From Euryodendron excelsum (lineage: Eukaryota > Streptophyta > Magnoliopsida > Ericales > Pentaphylacaceae), in contig CM065396.1 of the NCBI GenBank assembly GCA_033060915.1, forward strand, positions 9,997,001 to 10,061,000: DNA of 64,000 nt. The letters are read 5' to 3'. Positions 33,073 to 44,143 of this stretch are shown here, in pieces; the first letter of the stretch is position 1, and each line of letters starts with the position of its first letter. The notes under the pieces are model-generated. The model had not been told where the DNA came from, made no database searches, and worked only from the letters and a program-made list of their open reading frames with translations. Made by a program: the position numbers and the translations under genes.

Positions 33073-36000
33073 TTTAAGCATCCCATTTTTGACTGCTCGG
33101 CAGTCTACAGTCCGTCCAGACTTGAGTTCAAGTCAATATGGACATATTTCAGAATTCTAGTCCTAATCCAGTCAATTCATCACTTTGTGGGCCCACCCGG
33201 CCCAAACAGAGGCAAAATGACCAAAATGTCCTTGTGGGCATTGTTTGGTCCAATCATGTAGGCATGTGTTCCCGAAGACAGTAAGTCCCATTTTCCAGTC
33301 CAATTTCAATCCCTCTCTCGAGAAAGTTGATTCCACGATACAGTAAGTCTATCCTGTCCGGCACGTTTTCCAAAGAAAGTTTCTTTGCAATGGTAAGTCA
33401 ATCCCTCCAATATAGAAATGTCCGTTTCGGCACCCCTTTTGAGAAAGTTGATTCCTCAGGCGCTAAGTCCTTTTAGCAGCTTCTCGAGATCAGGCAGTCT
33501 CGGGAATGATCACGAACCATCAGAGTAGCAGAAGTACTCGCAAACATCGCAACCGTTAGAGTAGCGGAAATACTCGCAAACAGGTCGATATAGGAAATTA
33601 CCAACAAACCCATGTATCATGGGACCGCCATCAGAGTGGCGAAAACACTCAAAACCCAGGTCAACACTGGTGCCTGCTAGCCTACTTCGGTGAAAAATGA
33701 CCAAACTACCCCTAGGGCCATTTTTTGGCACATTTCTCTAGAAAATACCTAAGTTCTCAGAACGGTAAGTTCATCCTTCCAAGATCGTCCTAGAGACGAT
33801 CTGGCATGATTAGGTGCCTTCTAGCCAGTTTCGGGCCAATTCTAAGACTTTTCAGTCAAGATGACCATTTTGCCCCTAGGCATTTGAGCGCCCCAGGAAC
33901 CACACCGGCTCTAGGTATCAAACCGGTAATCTCCCGAGAATACTTCTTATAGTATTCCCAACCTTTCGTTATCTTTTCAGATCATTCCGAGTCATTTCCA
34001 GCAAACCCGGTGTAAAATGACCGTTTTGCCCCTAGTGGGCCGGTCGCCTTTTCCGACCACACCGGCTCTGGGTATCAAACTAGTAACCTTTAGGAACATT
34101 CTAAATAATGTTTCCAAATCTCAAGTCTTCTTCCGGGATATTCCGAGTCCATCCCTGCAGCTTTCCGGCCTTATTGATCGTTTTGTCCCTAATGGCCTGG
34201 TCAACCCTTTCGACAATTCTTGTCATCCTTTTTCAAGGCTAATACCTCTGGGACCCTATTCTAAGGGCTCCTTCCCTTTTTTGACTTTTCGGGCCATTCC
34301 CGATCCCTTAAAATGCTTCCTGGACCTTCTGGAGTCATTCCTAGTAAAGCTAGGCTAAAAATTGCATGATAGTCACTAGTACAGGTGCCTAAATCTTCTC
34401 AAGATACGTTGTTTGCCTACCTTAAAACTTTTCTAACTGGCTGGCCCCACTAGTGGTGGCGCCAAGCCAATATTTGGCCTGGTGCCACTACTAGTGGCGC
34501 CAGAAGGATTTTTGGTCTGGCGCCACTGCAACAGGCATCAGGTCATTCTTCTCTCTATAAATACAGAGCCTCCTCCAGCATGAAAGAGGTCCACAAACTT
34601 AGTCTGAAAACCCTATTATTCGATATACAGAGCTCGTTGCCTCTCTAAACCCTACTCTCCTTAGGTTTTCCAAACCCTAGCCTCCTATACACTCATACAC
34701 ACTCTCATATACTCATACACTAGCCTCAAACTCTCCATTAAAGACTTGGATTGCTGCAACTATGAAGCTTTGAAGACCGAAGACAAGCTCTCGAAGATCA
34801 AGATGAAGACTGAAGCAAAGACTGAAGCAAAGCAAGAAAAACTAAAGCGCGCAAAGCAAAGCAAAATAAACAAGACACAAGGTAGGCTTTCTTTTTAAGT
34901 TTACGCATCTTCCCCCTCTCTTCTCTCTCCTAACCCACTTGGATTTTCTTTTATTTTAATCCCCCATCTTCTTCCCCCCCTTTCTTGCATGCTTGAAACA
35001 AGAGATTTCCCGGTCCATGTGTAAGATTAGGTTATTGGAGGATCACCGTGTCGGAGGTTTTCTTTTAGTCTAACTGGAGACCACGTGGGTTCGGCTCCCT
35101 TGATTATGTGGTGAAGCCTTAACATTGTATATTCACGACCCCAATTTGCATTGTGCATATCATGATCTTGCATTCTTCTAAAGTTCGTTTTCAAATTCGT
35201 TTTCAAAGCTTGCATTAACATTGTTTTCAAACTTGCATCAAAACCTTCTTTTTCAAAACTTGTTTTCAAAATCACAATCATAAGGTGATTCTAGCCTTTC
35301 CATAGTTAGAGTTGCTTCAGGAAAGTGTTACATTTAAAGTGACCAATATGGTCCATATTTTTAAAATCCTTGTTGTTTTCAAAACTACTATCTTAAAGTG
35401 GTTCTAACCTTCTTATGATCAGAATCGGTTTAGGAAAGTGAGATATTTTATACTTTCTAAAAACTATCTTTTTAAAATATTTTCTCCCAACATACTTTCT
35501 AAAAACTCTCTCCAATCTTCTTTCCAAAATTGTTTTTCAAAAATTCCCTCTAAAAATCTATTTTTCAAAAACTCTTTTTCAAACTCCTTTCCGAAACGCT
35601 CTCTTCAAAATTCACTTTCTAAAAACGCTCCCTAGGTCTCCTTCCTAAAAAAACTCTTTTCAAAACACCTTTCCAAAAACTCTCTTTTCAAAATTCGCTT
35701 TCCAAAACTCCTTTTTAAAATCTCTTTCGTAAAAGCTCATTCCAAAATCTTCTTTTTAGAAACTCCTTTTTAGGATCTCTTTCCAAAAATCTCCCTTTCT
35801 AAAAACTCACTTTTCAAAAATCTCTTTTCTTAGAGTCCAAGTCAAACCTTAGAACCCACGATTAGGAAACCTTAATTTTTCTTCGCAAAAATATGATTTT
35901 CAATCTTGCTTCAAAACCTAGGTTTCCAAAACCCCTTTCCTATATCAAAACTATAGTCTTCCCAAAACTAGGATTTCCAAAACTTCATCTTTCCAAATCC

Positions 36001-37573
36001 ATGCCAAAATCCAATCTTCCCATTTAGGAAACCAAATCCAATCTCTCATTTAGAAAACTAGATCCTATCCTCTTTTTTTGGAAATAAAATCAAAACATCT
36101 TTTTTTTTTTTAGAAACAAAATCCAATCCTTCGTTTTAGGAAATAGGAATTTCAATCCTTCCTAGTCTAAACTTTTCCTAATCCACTCCTTCCTAATCTC
36201 TTACCTTCCTAAACCATAAGTTTCCCAAACCTAAACATTTAAATCTTTCCTTAAACTTTAAGCTCCCAAATCTTCCTAAATTCTAAACTTTTCCTAAATT
36301 TCAAATCTTTTCAAATTCAAAACTTTCTTAAGTTGAAACTTTCTAAGTTCTAAACTTTCTAACTTTCAAATCTTTCTTAAATCAAAACTTTTCTATTTCA
36401 AAACATTCCCAAATCGAAACTTTTCTATTTTAAACTTTCCTAATCCGAAACTTTCTTAAGTTGAAATCTTTCCTAATTCAAAACTTTCCTAAAATAAAAC
36501 TTTCCTAATTTGAAAACTTTCCTAAATCGAAACTTTCCTAAGATGAAACTTTCCTAATTCGAACCTGTCCTAAATTCCAACTTCCATAATCTCCAAGTCC
36601 AACACTCGAGTCAAATCTTTGCTTAACTCTCAAGTCTTTCCTAAATCCCATCTTTCCTAAGTCTAGGTTTCTTAAACCTCAATCTTTCCAAAACAAGTTC
36701 AATCTTCTCAATTCCAATTTTCAATCTTCTATTCTGAGTTCAAATCAAATCCTTTTTCAAATCTATTTTCTATCGGACTCTTATCCAAACTACGACTGAC
36801 CTGTTTCCTCAAAAAGGATGTGTAGGCAACCCTAATGGGTGCGGTCACAACCTTTTTCAAATCTCCAATTTCATAATCTGTTTCAAGCTTCCAATTCCAA
36901 ATTTCTATTTCCAAATCTCTATTTCCAATTTCTAAAACTTTCCAATTTCAAATCTATCTATTTTAAATTTCTTTTTTAAATCAAATCAATTTCTTTTCAA
37001 ATCTATTTTTCAACTCTCTTTTTCTTGCACTTGCATATCATGCATCATGTCTTTTTAAATATTCTTTTTCTAAAGTGGATAGGATTGAATATTTGTTAGT
37101 TGAAGACTCTCATAGGTGAATCTAGGGTAAATAGACATGTAGGTACTGCAAGGGCAGCGTAGGGTGATGGCTTAGTGCGTCTTCCCTACACATAACCAAC
37201 CTCTAAACCTAGGATCACTGTTTTCGAAAGACCAAAATGGAGTTATTTTTCTAAAAAGGGCTTAAATATTTTCCAAAGGTTGCCAAACAACCTGTTTTCT
37301 TAAAAACCCTCTCTTGAGGTAGTATTTTCAAAATCGTTTTTAAAAACCCTAAGTGTAGTCTTCGGATTACGCTTAGTTTTAGGTGACCTAACTCACTTTA
37401 ATCAAGTTAGGTGGCAACTCCAAATTTTTTTCAAAAGCCCTTTATTCAAATCTATTTTAAAATTCAAACCTAGTCGCACTCATTCTTCTAGGAGGGTGAG
37501 TTCTAATGAGAGAGTACAGTATTTTTCCTGCTTGTGTGTGTATTCCTCGAGTGCAAAAAATCTGGACACGACA
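33073..37573 (+). repeat. Solo gypsy LTR F nested in LTR C, 4501 bp
   Basis: It starts TTTAAGCATCCC (the usual TG is now TT) and ends CTGGACACGACA. Perfect GACAC duplications flank it at 33068-33072 and 37574-37578, and LTR C is continuous across it when compared with LTR A near 3068-3080. TATA box 34556-34563. No internal region, so a solo LTR. Confidence 0.87.
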
Positions 37574-40556
37574 GACACAAGGTAGGCTTTCTATTTAAGT
37601 TTACGCAACTCCCCCTTCTCTCTTCTCTCTCTGAACCCACTTGGGTTTTCTTCTATTTTAATCCCCCATCTTCTTCCCCCCTTTTCTTTGCATACTTGAA
37701 ACAAGGGACTTTCCAGTCCATGTGTAGGATTAGGCTATTCGAGGGTCACTGTGCCGAGGGCTTTCTTTTAATCTAACCAAAGACCACGTGGGTTCGGCCC
37801 TCTTGATTATGTGGTGAAGCTTTTAACCTTGTATGTTCGTGACTCCAACTTGCATTGTGCATATCATGATCTTGCATTCTTCCAAAATTTGTTTTCAAAT
37901 TCATTTTCAAAAGCTTGCATCAAAACTGTTTTCAAAACTTGCATCAAAATCTTCTTTTTCATAACTTGTATTCAAAATCACAATCCTAAGGTGATTCTAG
38001 TCTTTCCATGGTTAGGGTTGCTTTAGAAAAGTGTTACATTTAAAGTGGCCGATATGGTCCATATTTTCAAAATCGTTGTTATTTTCAAAATTACTATCGT
38101 AGAGTGGTTCTAACCTTTTTAAGGTTAGAATCGCTTTAGGAAAGTGAGATATTTTATATATTTTCTAAAAGCTTTTCTTTTCAAAAATCTCTCTTCCTAA
38201 AAATCTCTTTTCCAATACACTTTCTAAAAATTCTCTTCTACTTCCTTTTCAAAACTCCTTTCCAAAGTTGTTTTCTAAAACTTTCCTTACCCAAAACTCT
38301 TTTTTCAAAATTAATTTTTTAAAAATTCCTTTTTAAGATCTCCTTCCAAAACCTCTCTTTCCAAAAACTCTCTCAAAATCTTACTTTCCAAAATCCCTTC
38401 CTAACAACTCTTTCCAAATCCCTTTCTAAAAACTCCTTTTAGGATCTCTTTTCAAAAATCTCCATTTCTAAAAACTCACCTTCCAAGAGTCTCTTTTCTT
38501 AGAGTCAAAGTTAAGCCCTAGAGTCAACAATTAGGAAACCGTAATTTTCTTGCCCAAAACATGATGTCCAACCTTGCCTCAAAACCTAGGTTTCTAAAAT
38601 CTCCTTTTTACTTTTAAATCACAGGTTCCCAAAATCAATTTTCTACGTCAAAACTAAAGTCTTTCAAATCTAGGGTTTCCAAAACATCATCTACCAAATC
38701 CATACCAAATATAATCTTCCCTTTAGGAAACCAAGTCTAATCTCCCCCGTCAAGGAAACTAGATCCTATCCTCCATTTTTAGAAACAAAATCAAACCATC
38801 TATTTTTAGAAACAAAATCCAATCTTTCATTTTAGGAAATAGGAATCTCAATCCTTCCAACTCCAAATCTTTCCTAATTCGAATCCTTCCTAATCTCCTG
38901 CTTTCCTAAATCTTAAGTTTCCAAAACTTAAACATTTAAATATTTCCTTAAACTTTAAGGTTCCAAATCTTTCCTAGTTCCACCTCTTTCCAACTCTTAA
39001 CTTTTCAAATCTAAGTTTTTAAATCTTTCTTAAACTCAAATATTTCCTAAATCTCAAGAATTTCTAAAACTCAAACTTTAAATCTTTTTAAAATTCTAAA
39101 CTTTCCTAAACTTTCAAATTTTTCCAAATCTAAAACTTTATAAACTCAAAACTTTCTTACGTTCAAAATTTCTCTATTTCAAAACATTCTAAATTCAAAA
39201 CTTTCCAATTTCAAAACCTTTCCTAATTCAAAACTTCCATAATTCGAAACTTCCCTAAAGCGAAAACTTTCCTATTTCAAAATATTTCCAATTTCAAAAC
39301 CTTTCCTAATTCGAAAACTTTCCTAAAATGAAATCTTTCCTAAAATGAAACTTTCTTAATCCAAAACTTTCCTAAATTGAAACTTTCCTAGTTCAAAACC
39401 TTTTCTAAACCAAAACTTTATTAAAATGAAACTTTCCTAAAACGGAACTTTTCTAAAATGATACTTTCCTAAATTGAAACTTTCCTAATTCGAATCTTTC
39501 TTAAACTCCAAATTTTCCCTAATCTTCTAAGTTCAACACTCAAGTCAAATCTTTCTTAATCTCAAGTCCAAGTCCTATCTTTCTAAGTCTAGGTTTCCTA
39601 AACCTCTATCTATCCAAATCAAAGTCCAATCTTTTTAATTCCAAATTCCAATCCTCTATTCTAAATTCAAATCAAATCCAAATTCCAATTCAACTTCTTT
39701 TTCCAATCAAACCATCTATTTTTAATCAGATTCTGACCGGAACTACGACTGATCTAATTCCCAAAAAGGGATACGTAGGCAACCCTCATGGGTGCGATCA
39801 TAACTTTTTTTAAATCTCTAATTCCACAACCTTTTTCAAGTTTTCAATTCCATAACTATTTCAAACTTCCAAAAATCTATTTTCAAATCTCTATTTCCAA
39901 TTTCTAAAACCTTCTTTCAAAATCAAATCTATCTTTTCAAATCCGTTCCAATTTCAAATCAAATCTATTTCCGAAATCAAATCAAGTTTTTAAAAATCTA
40001 TTTTCAAAATCAAGTTTTATTCTCTCACTTGCATACCATGCATCGCGTCAAACATCTTTTCTAAAAGTGGATAGTTTTGGACATTTATTAATCAAAGATT
40101 TCAAATGAGTGAACCTAGGGTGAATAGATATGTAGGTACCGCAAGGGCGGTATAGGGTGATGGCTTAGTGCATGTTCCCTACACGTAACCAACCTCCGAA
40201 CCTAGATCACTATTTTCAAAGATCAAATGGAGTTATTTTCAAAAAAGGGCTCAAATATTTTCAAAGGTTGCCAAACAACCTCTTTTCTTAAAAACCCTCT
40301 CTTGAGGAAGTTTTTAAAATTGTTTTCAAAAACCCTAAGTGTAATCTTCAGATTGTGCTTAGTTTTTAGGTGACCTAACTCACCTTGATCAAGTTAGGTG
40401 GTGACTCCAAATTGTTTTCAAAAAGCCCTTTATTCCAATCAAATTTTTAATTCAAACCTAGTTGCACTTGTCCTTCCAGGAGGATGAGTTCTAACGAGAG
40501 AGCACTGTGCTCCTTTCACTTGTCTTTTTTCGAGTGCGAAAAATCTGGCCGTGACA
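37574..40556 (+). repeat. Gypsy element 1 3' LTR (LTR C), part 3 of 3
   Basis: It is collinear with LTR A from about 3068 to 6026, including the ACAAGGTAGGC block, the G-poor stretch and the terminal hairpin (40373-40399). It ends GGCCGTGACA at 40556. The next five bases (gggtg) pair with gagtg at 1213-1217. Parts 1 to 3 sum to about 4846 bp after removing target duplications. Confidence 0.87.
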
Positions 40557-40632
40557 GGGTGTTGGAGAACTTTTTGCCAAGTCTGTCCCTCAACCCTTAC
40601 TTGTGACCAAAAACAGAAGGGGGGACATCAGA

Positions 40633-42053
40633 TTATGTGGCTGAGGAGTCTTTTTCTTGGACTTGCTCCTTTGCTTCAACCCCTTTTTCAGCATTTCCTC
40701 CTTCAATCTCGTGTGCCTCTTCTTCCCCACCAGCTCTTTCCTCTTCAGCTTCCTCTTTTTCATCTTCTTTTTCTCCTTCTTCTGTTCCTTTTTCTCCTTC
40801 TTCTTCATTTTCTTGTTCTAATGATTCTTCCTCTTCTTCCTCATCTTGTTCTTCTTCTGTCAATTGGCTTTTGCCAGTTCTCATTAATTGTACTTCCTTT
40901 TTCAATTCTCAGACTTTTCTTTTCACAAAGAACATTCTTCTGCCAACAATGTCTGCCTTCTTATTCAATTTTTCTAGAGACTCCATCACTTAAGCTATGA
41001 AAACACTCATCTCCCCTGTACTTCCTTCAAGCTCTTGACTCATATTTCTCTTGGTAGTCCTTTGCCTGGAACTACTCCCAGAAGGAGCTTTTTCCTTTGA
41101 AGCACTGGTTGCACCAAATTTCTTAAGGGTCCATTTTTAGTTTTTCAGAGTGTATCCCATTCTCTTAAGTGTTTTTTCATTGTACTCATCACTGAAGGCT
41201 TTTGGAGTTCTCTTCTTTTCATTGCTCAAATCAACATTGAAATACTTAAAAACTTTGGTCAAGAATATACCATATGGTAAACTAATTCTAGTAATAGTTG
41301 CCTTGTACATATAATCCAACATAAACAATAGCAAATTAATTCTAGAATTAGTCAGATAAGCCCATAAGAAAAATAACTCATTTTCAAACACATTCAAATT
41401 TTCTAGTTTTGGGGGTGAAGATGGTGCAAGTGAAGTGATGAACCAACCTCAATTCCAGAGGCAAGTCATTGGTAATAGGTTGTATGCACTCATCCACTTC
41501 CTTCCCATAAAGAACTTTCAGTTGATCATTTCTACGAAAATTATCTCTAAAAATTTCTCCACTAAGTCGAATGCCGAGAATGTGCCTTATCACAGTTCTA
41601 TCCAAAGTGAAATTAACACCTTTGACATAACTTACTATTGATACATCTCCATACTCTCTTTCGGCATTGGCATAAAAATGTGCCACCAAGTCAGGGTAAA
41701 CATCATCCCTCAATGAAGTCATAGATTTTCATCCCAAATTGGTTAATTTAGTACTCAACTCAAACTTGTAATAATCAAATAAATTATAATCTACCCATGG
41801 TCCATTATACATCTTTCTAAGAGAGAAACTCGAATTGTACCTTTCTTGGGCTTTGTCCTCACTAAAATATAGTTCATTGCTCTCTAGGGCTATTGAAGAA
41901 GCTAATTCTCCTTTTTTTACTTTTCTTCTTCTTCTTCCCTTTGTCTTTGCTCGAATCCCCCTTGGATTGTCGCTTCTGGCCCTTCGGGACAAGGGACGTC
42001 GATGTATTTGGGGTTTTCAAACTCTTCTTCGACTTAGGGTTTTTCAGTTCCAT
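40633..42053 (-). pseudogene. Copia accessory ORF, putative plant transposon protein type, decayed
   Basis: It lies downstream of pol and upstream of the 3' LTR, in the element's sense orientation. The likely ATG is at 42053. The predicted product has a basic N-terminus (KKKKKSKK near residues 50-60), a central globular part with YPDLVAHFYANAE, RTVIRHILGIRLSGE and RINLLLFMLDYMYKATITR, and a Glu-rich C-terminus (40633-40905). The central part resembles the domain called putative plant transposon protein (PF20167-like); this is recognition by eye. There is a frameshift near 41875-41990, a stop at 41726-41728, a frameshift near 41390 and more stops near 41137 and 40915-40990. Its function is not known; it is neither a transposase nor an envelope by any motif I can see. 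Confidence 0.6.
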
Positions 42054-42231
42054 AGAGGAATCAATAAGGGTTGTGAGAAGATGGGAACAAATCGATTTAG
42101 GGTTTATAAGGTGTTTAGAAGAGAGATTGAGATGGGCGGTTGGTGACCGTTGTTTCGGTGTGAGGAAGGAGCAAAATAGATACAAAGAGAGATAGAGGGA
42201 AAGTTTGAATATGCGTAATGTGGGCTGGTTT

Positions 42232-42335
42232 AAAATATATAGGCCTGACTCATATGTTGACACATGAATTTGATGTGTCGACACATGGATGTTAACAATT
42301 CATTTTGAACCCACTGTTCTGATGTGTCGACACAT
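42232..42335 (-). promoter_or_regulatory. Possible internal promoter of the copia accessory ORF (palindromes plus TATA)
   Basis: Three copies of a 14-bp palindrome, ATGTGTCGACACAT, are at 42322-42335 and 42273-42286, with a variant at 42252-42265. On the minus strand a CCTATATATTTT sequence follows (42232-42243), about 180 bp before the accessory ORF ATG. The same palindrome is arrayed upstream of the LTR TATA box. That this drives a separate transcript is inference. Confidence 0.45.
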
Positions 42336-42787
42336 GAAGCTAGACTGGGTCAGATTAAGTATTTATGAATTCAGGGGTCAGGTCTTTGACTTTAGATGAA
42401 TATGTGTTTTAATATGAGCATGCAATGAATCATGAGAGCAAGAAATATAATTCATATAATCAATGTTCACATTAAATACACAAATATCATGTATTTCACT
42501 CAATTTTAACAAGGATCAAGACATAGAATCACTCATTCCCAATTCTTGTCTTATCATACAAAACCTATCCTCACTTAATGGTTTAGTAAAAATATCAGCC
42601 AATTGCATGTTTGTACTTAGAAATCAAATTCAATATCGTCTTTTTGCACATGATCTCTTATGAAATGATATCTAATCTCAATATGTTCTATGCGAGAGTG
42701 TTAGATGGGATTCTTAGTCAAGTTTATAGCACTAGTATTGTCACATTTAATGGGTATATGATCAAATGAGATACCGTAATCTTCTAA
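42336..42787 (-). other. Copia spacer between RNase H and accessory ORF
   Basis: The end of the RNase H coding sequence is in the right part (translated similarity continues to about 42470 in broken frames: typical copia C-terminal stretches about intermediate Asn/Ile/Phe-rich sequence). Otherwise no feature seen. Confidence 0.4.
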
Positions 42788-44138
42788 TTATTGTTTAATC
42801 CACAATACTTGAGCACAACAACAGCCAACTGCTACATATTCAACCTCAGTTGTGGAGAGAGCAACTGAATTTTGTTTCTTGCTACACCAAGACATAATCA
42901 TGCTGCCTAAGAGTTGGCAAGAGCCACTTGTGCTCTTCCTATCAACTCTACTCCTTGCATAGTCAGCATCGGTGTATCTAATCAAACTAAAAGATATACC
43001 TTTCGGATGCTATAATTCGAGGTTAGGTGTGTGCTTTAGGTAATGAAAGATTCTTTTCACAACAATCACATGGGATTATTTAAGATTTGATTGAAATCGA
43101 GCCACATAAGCAAACATTGAACATTATATCTAGCCTACTAGCAGTTAAGTATAACAAAGAACCTATCATGCTTCTATAAAGCTTAGTATCTACTGACTTA
43201 CCTTTCTCATCACTATCCAATTTTGTTGTAGTACTCATTAGAGTACTTATGGGCTTTGCATCTTCCATGCTAAACTTGTTGATCAAGTCCTTGATGTACT
43301 TGGCTTGGTTGATAAAGATGTCTTCCTTTGATTGCTTGATTTGAAGACCGAGTAAGTAATTAAGTTCACCCATCATACTCATTTCGAATTCTCCCTGCAT
43401 ATACTTAGCAAATTTCTTGCAAAGCGATTCATTAGTAGTACCAAATATGATATCATCCACATATATTTGTACGAAGAGCATGTCATTGTTTTTTATCTTG
43501 ATAAAAAGAGTAGTATCTATTTTTCCTCTTGAAAAGCCCTTTTCAATTAAAAACTTGCTTAATCTTTCATACCAAGCCCTTGGGGCTTGCTTCAAACTAT
43601 ATAAACTTTTGTTAATTTGAAAACATGATTAGAAAATTTTGGATCTTCAAATCTGGGGGGTTGCTCAATATACACCTCTTTGGTAATATAACCATTAAGG
43701 AATGCACTTTTAACATCCATTTGATAAAGTTTAAAATCCTTAAAACATGAGAATACAAGTAGCAACCTAATAGCTTCTAATCTAGCTACCTAATAGCTTC
43801 TAATCTAGCTACCGGAGCATATGTTTCATCAAAATCAATGCTTCCTCTTGGCTATACCCTTGAGTAATAAGTCTTGCCTTGTTCCTCATAACAACTCCAG
43901 ATTCATCCATTTTATTTTGAAAAACCCATTTAGTTCCAATGACTAGATGATTATTAGGCCTAGGAATAAGGTGCCATACCTCATTCCTCTCAAATTGATT
44001 CAATTCCTCTTGTATAGCATTAATCCAAAACTCATCATTTTTAGCATCATTAAAATACTTAGGTTCTATTTGTGATAAAAATGCAAGATAATTACATACA
44101 TTTCTAAGAAAGGATCTAGTTCTTACTCCTTGTGAAAG
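42788..44138 (-). pseudogene. pol: Copia pol: reverse transcriptase and RNase H, decayed
   Basis: RVT_2-type reverse transcriptase. Reading on the minus strand: FWINAIQEELNQFERNEVW, then GTKWVFQNKMDESG and RNKARLITQGYSQEE (43809-44156), then ARAWY-like APRAWYERLSKFLIEKGF and the catalytic YVDDIIFG (YVDD at 43452-43463), then NYLLGLQIKQ. RNase H follows with TDADYA and a downstream STTEVEY (42788-42985). Stops and frameshifts lie between about 43600 and 43800, near 43080 and near 42985. The first conserved part of RT is cut from the integrase side by solo LTR G at 44143. Not functional. Confidence 0.9.
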
Positions 44139-44143
44139 ATCAC

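Larger units (their letters stand above)
1218..40556 (+). mobile_element. Tat/Ogre-like Ty3/gypsy element 1, non-autonomous, heavily nested
   Basis: The element is bounded by TGTAAGC at the left and GTGACA at the right, flanked by imperfect 5-bp duplications gagtg and gggtg. It has a tRNA-Arg-type primer-binding site after LTR A, a decayed gag, a long 3' region with a 69-bp tandem array, a polypurine tract and LTR C. Subtracting solo LTR B, element 2 and solo LTR F gives about 15.5 kb, with LTRs of 4809 and about 4846 bp and an internal region of about 5.9 kb. No protease, RT, RNase H or integrase is present. Long LTRs, a tRNA-Arg primer site and 3'-region tandem repeats are known for the Tat/Ogre lineage. 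The exact family is not identified. Confidence 0.85.

Noticed and set aside
40551..41000. Plus-strand Leu/Phe/Ser-rich open frames
   Set aside because: They are the antisense shadow of the Glu-rich C-terminus of the minus-strand accessory ORF.
40633..42053. Accessory ORF as an envelope-like gene
   Set aside because: No signal peptide, no transmembrane segment near the C-terminus (it is highly acidic) and no cleavage-site pattern; a plant-transposon-protein-like domain fits better.
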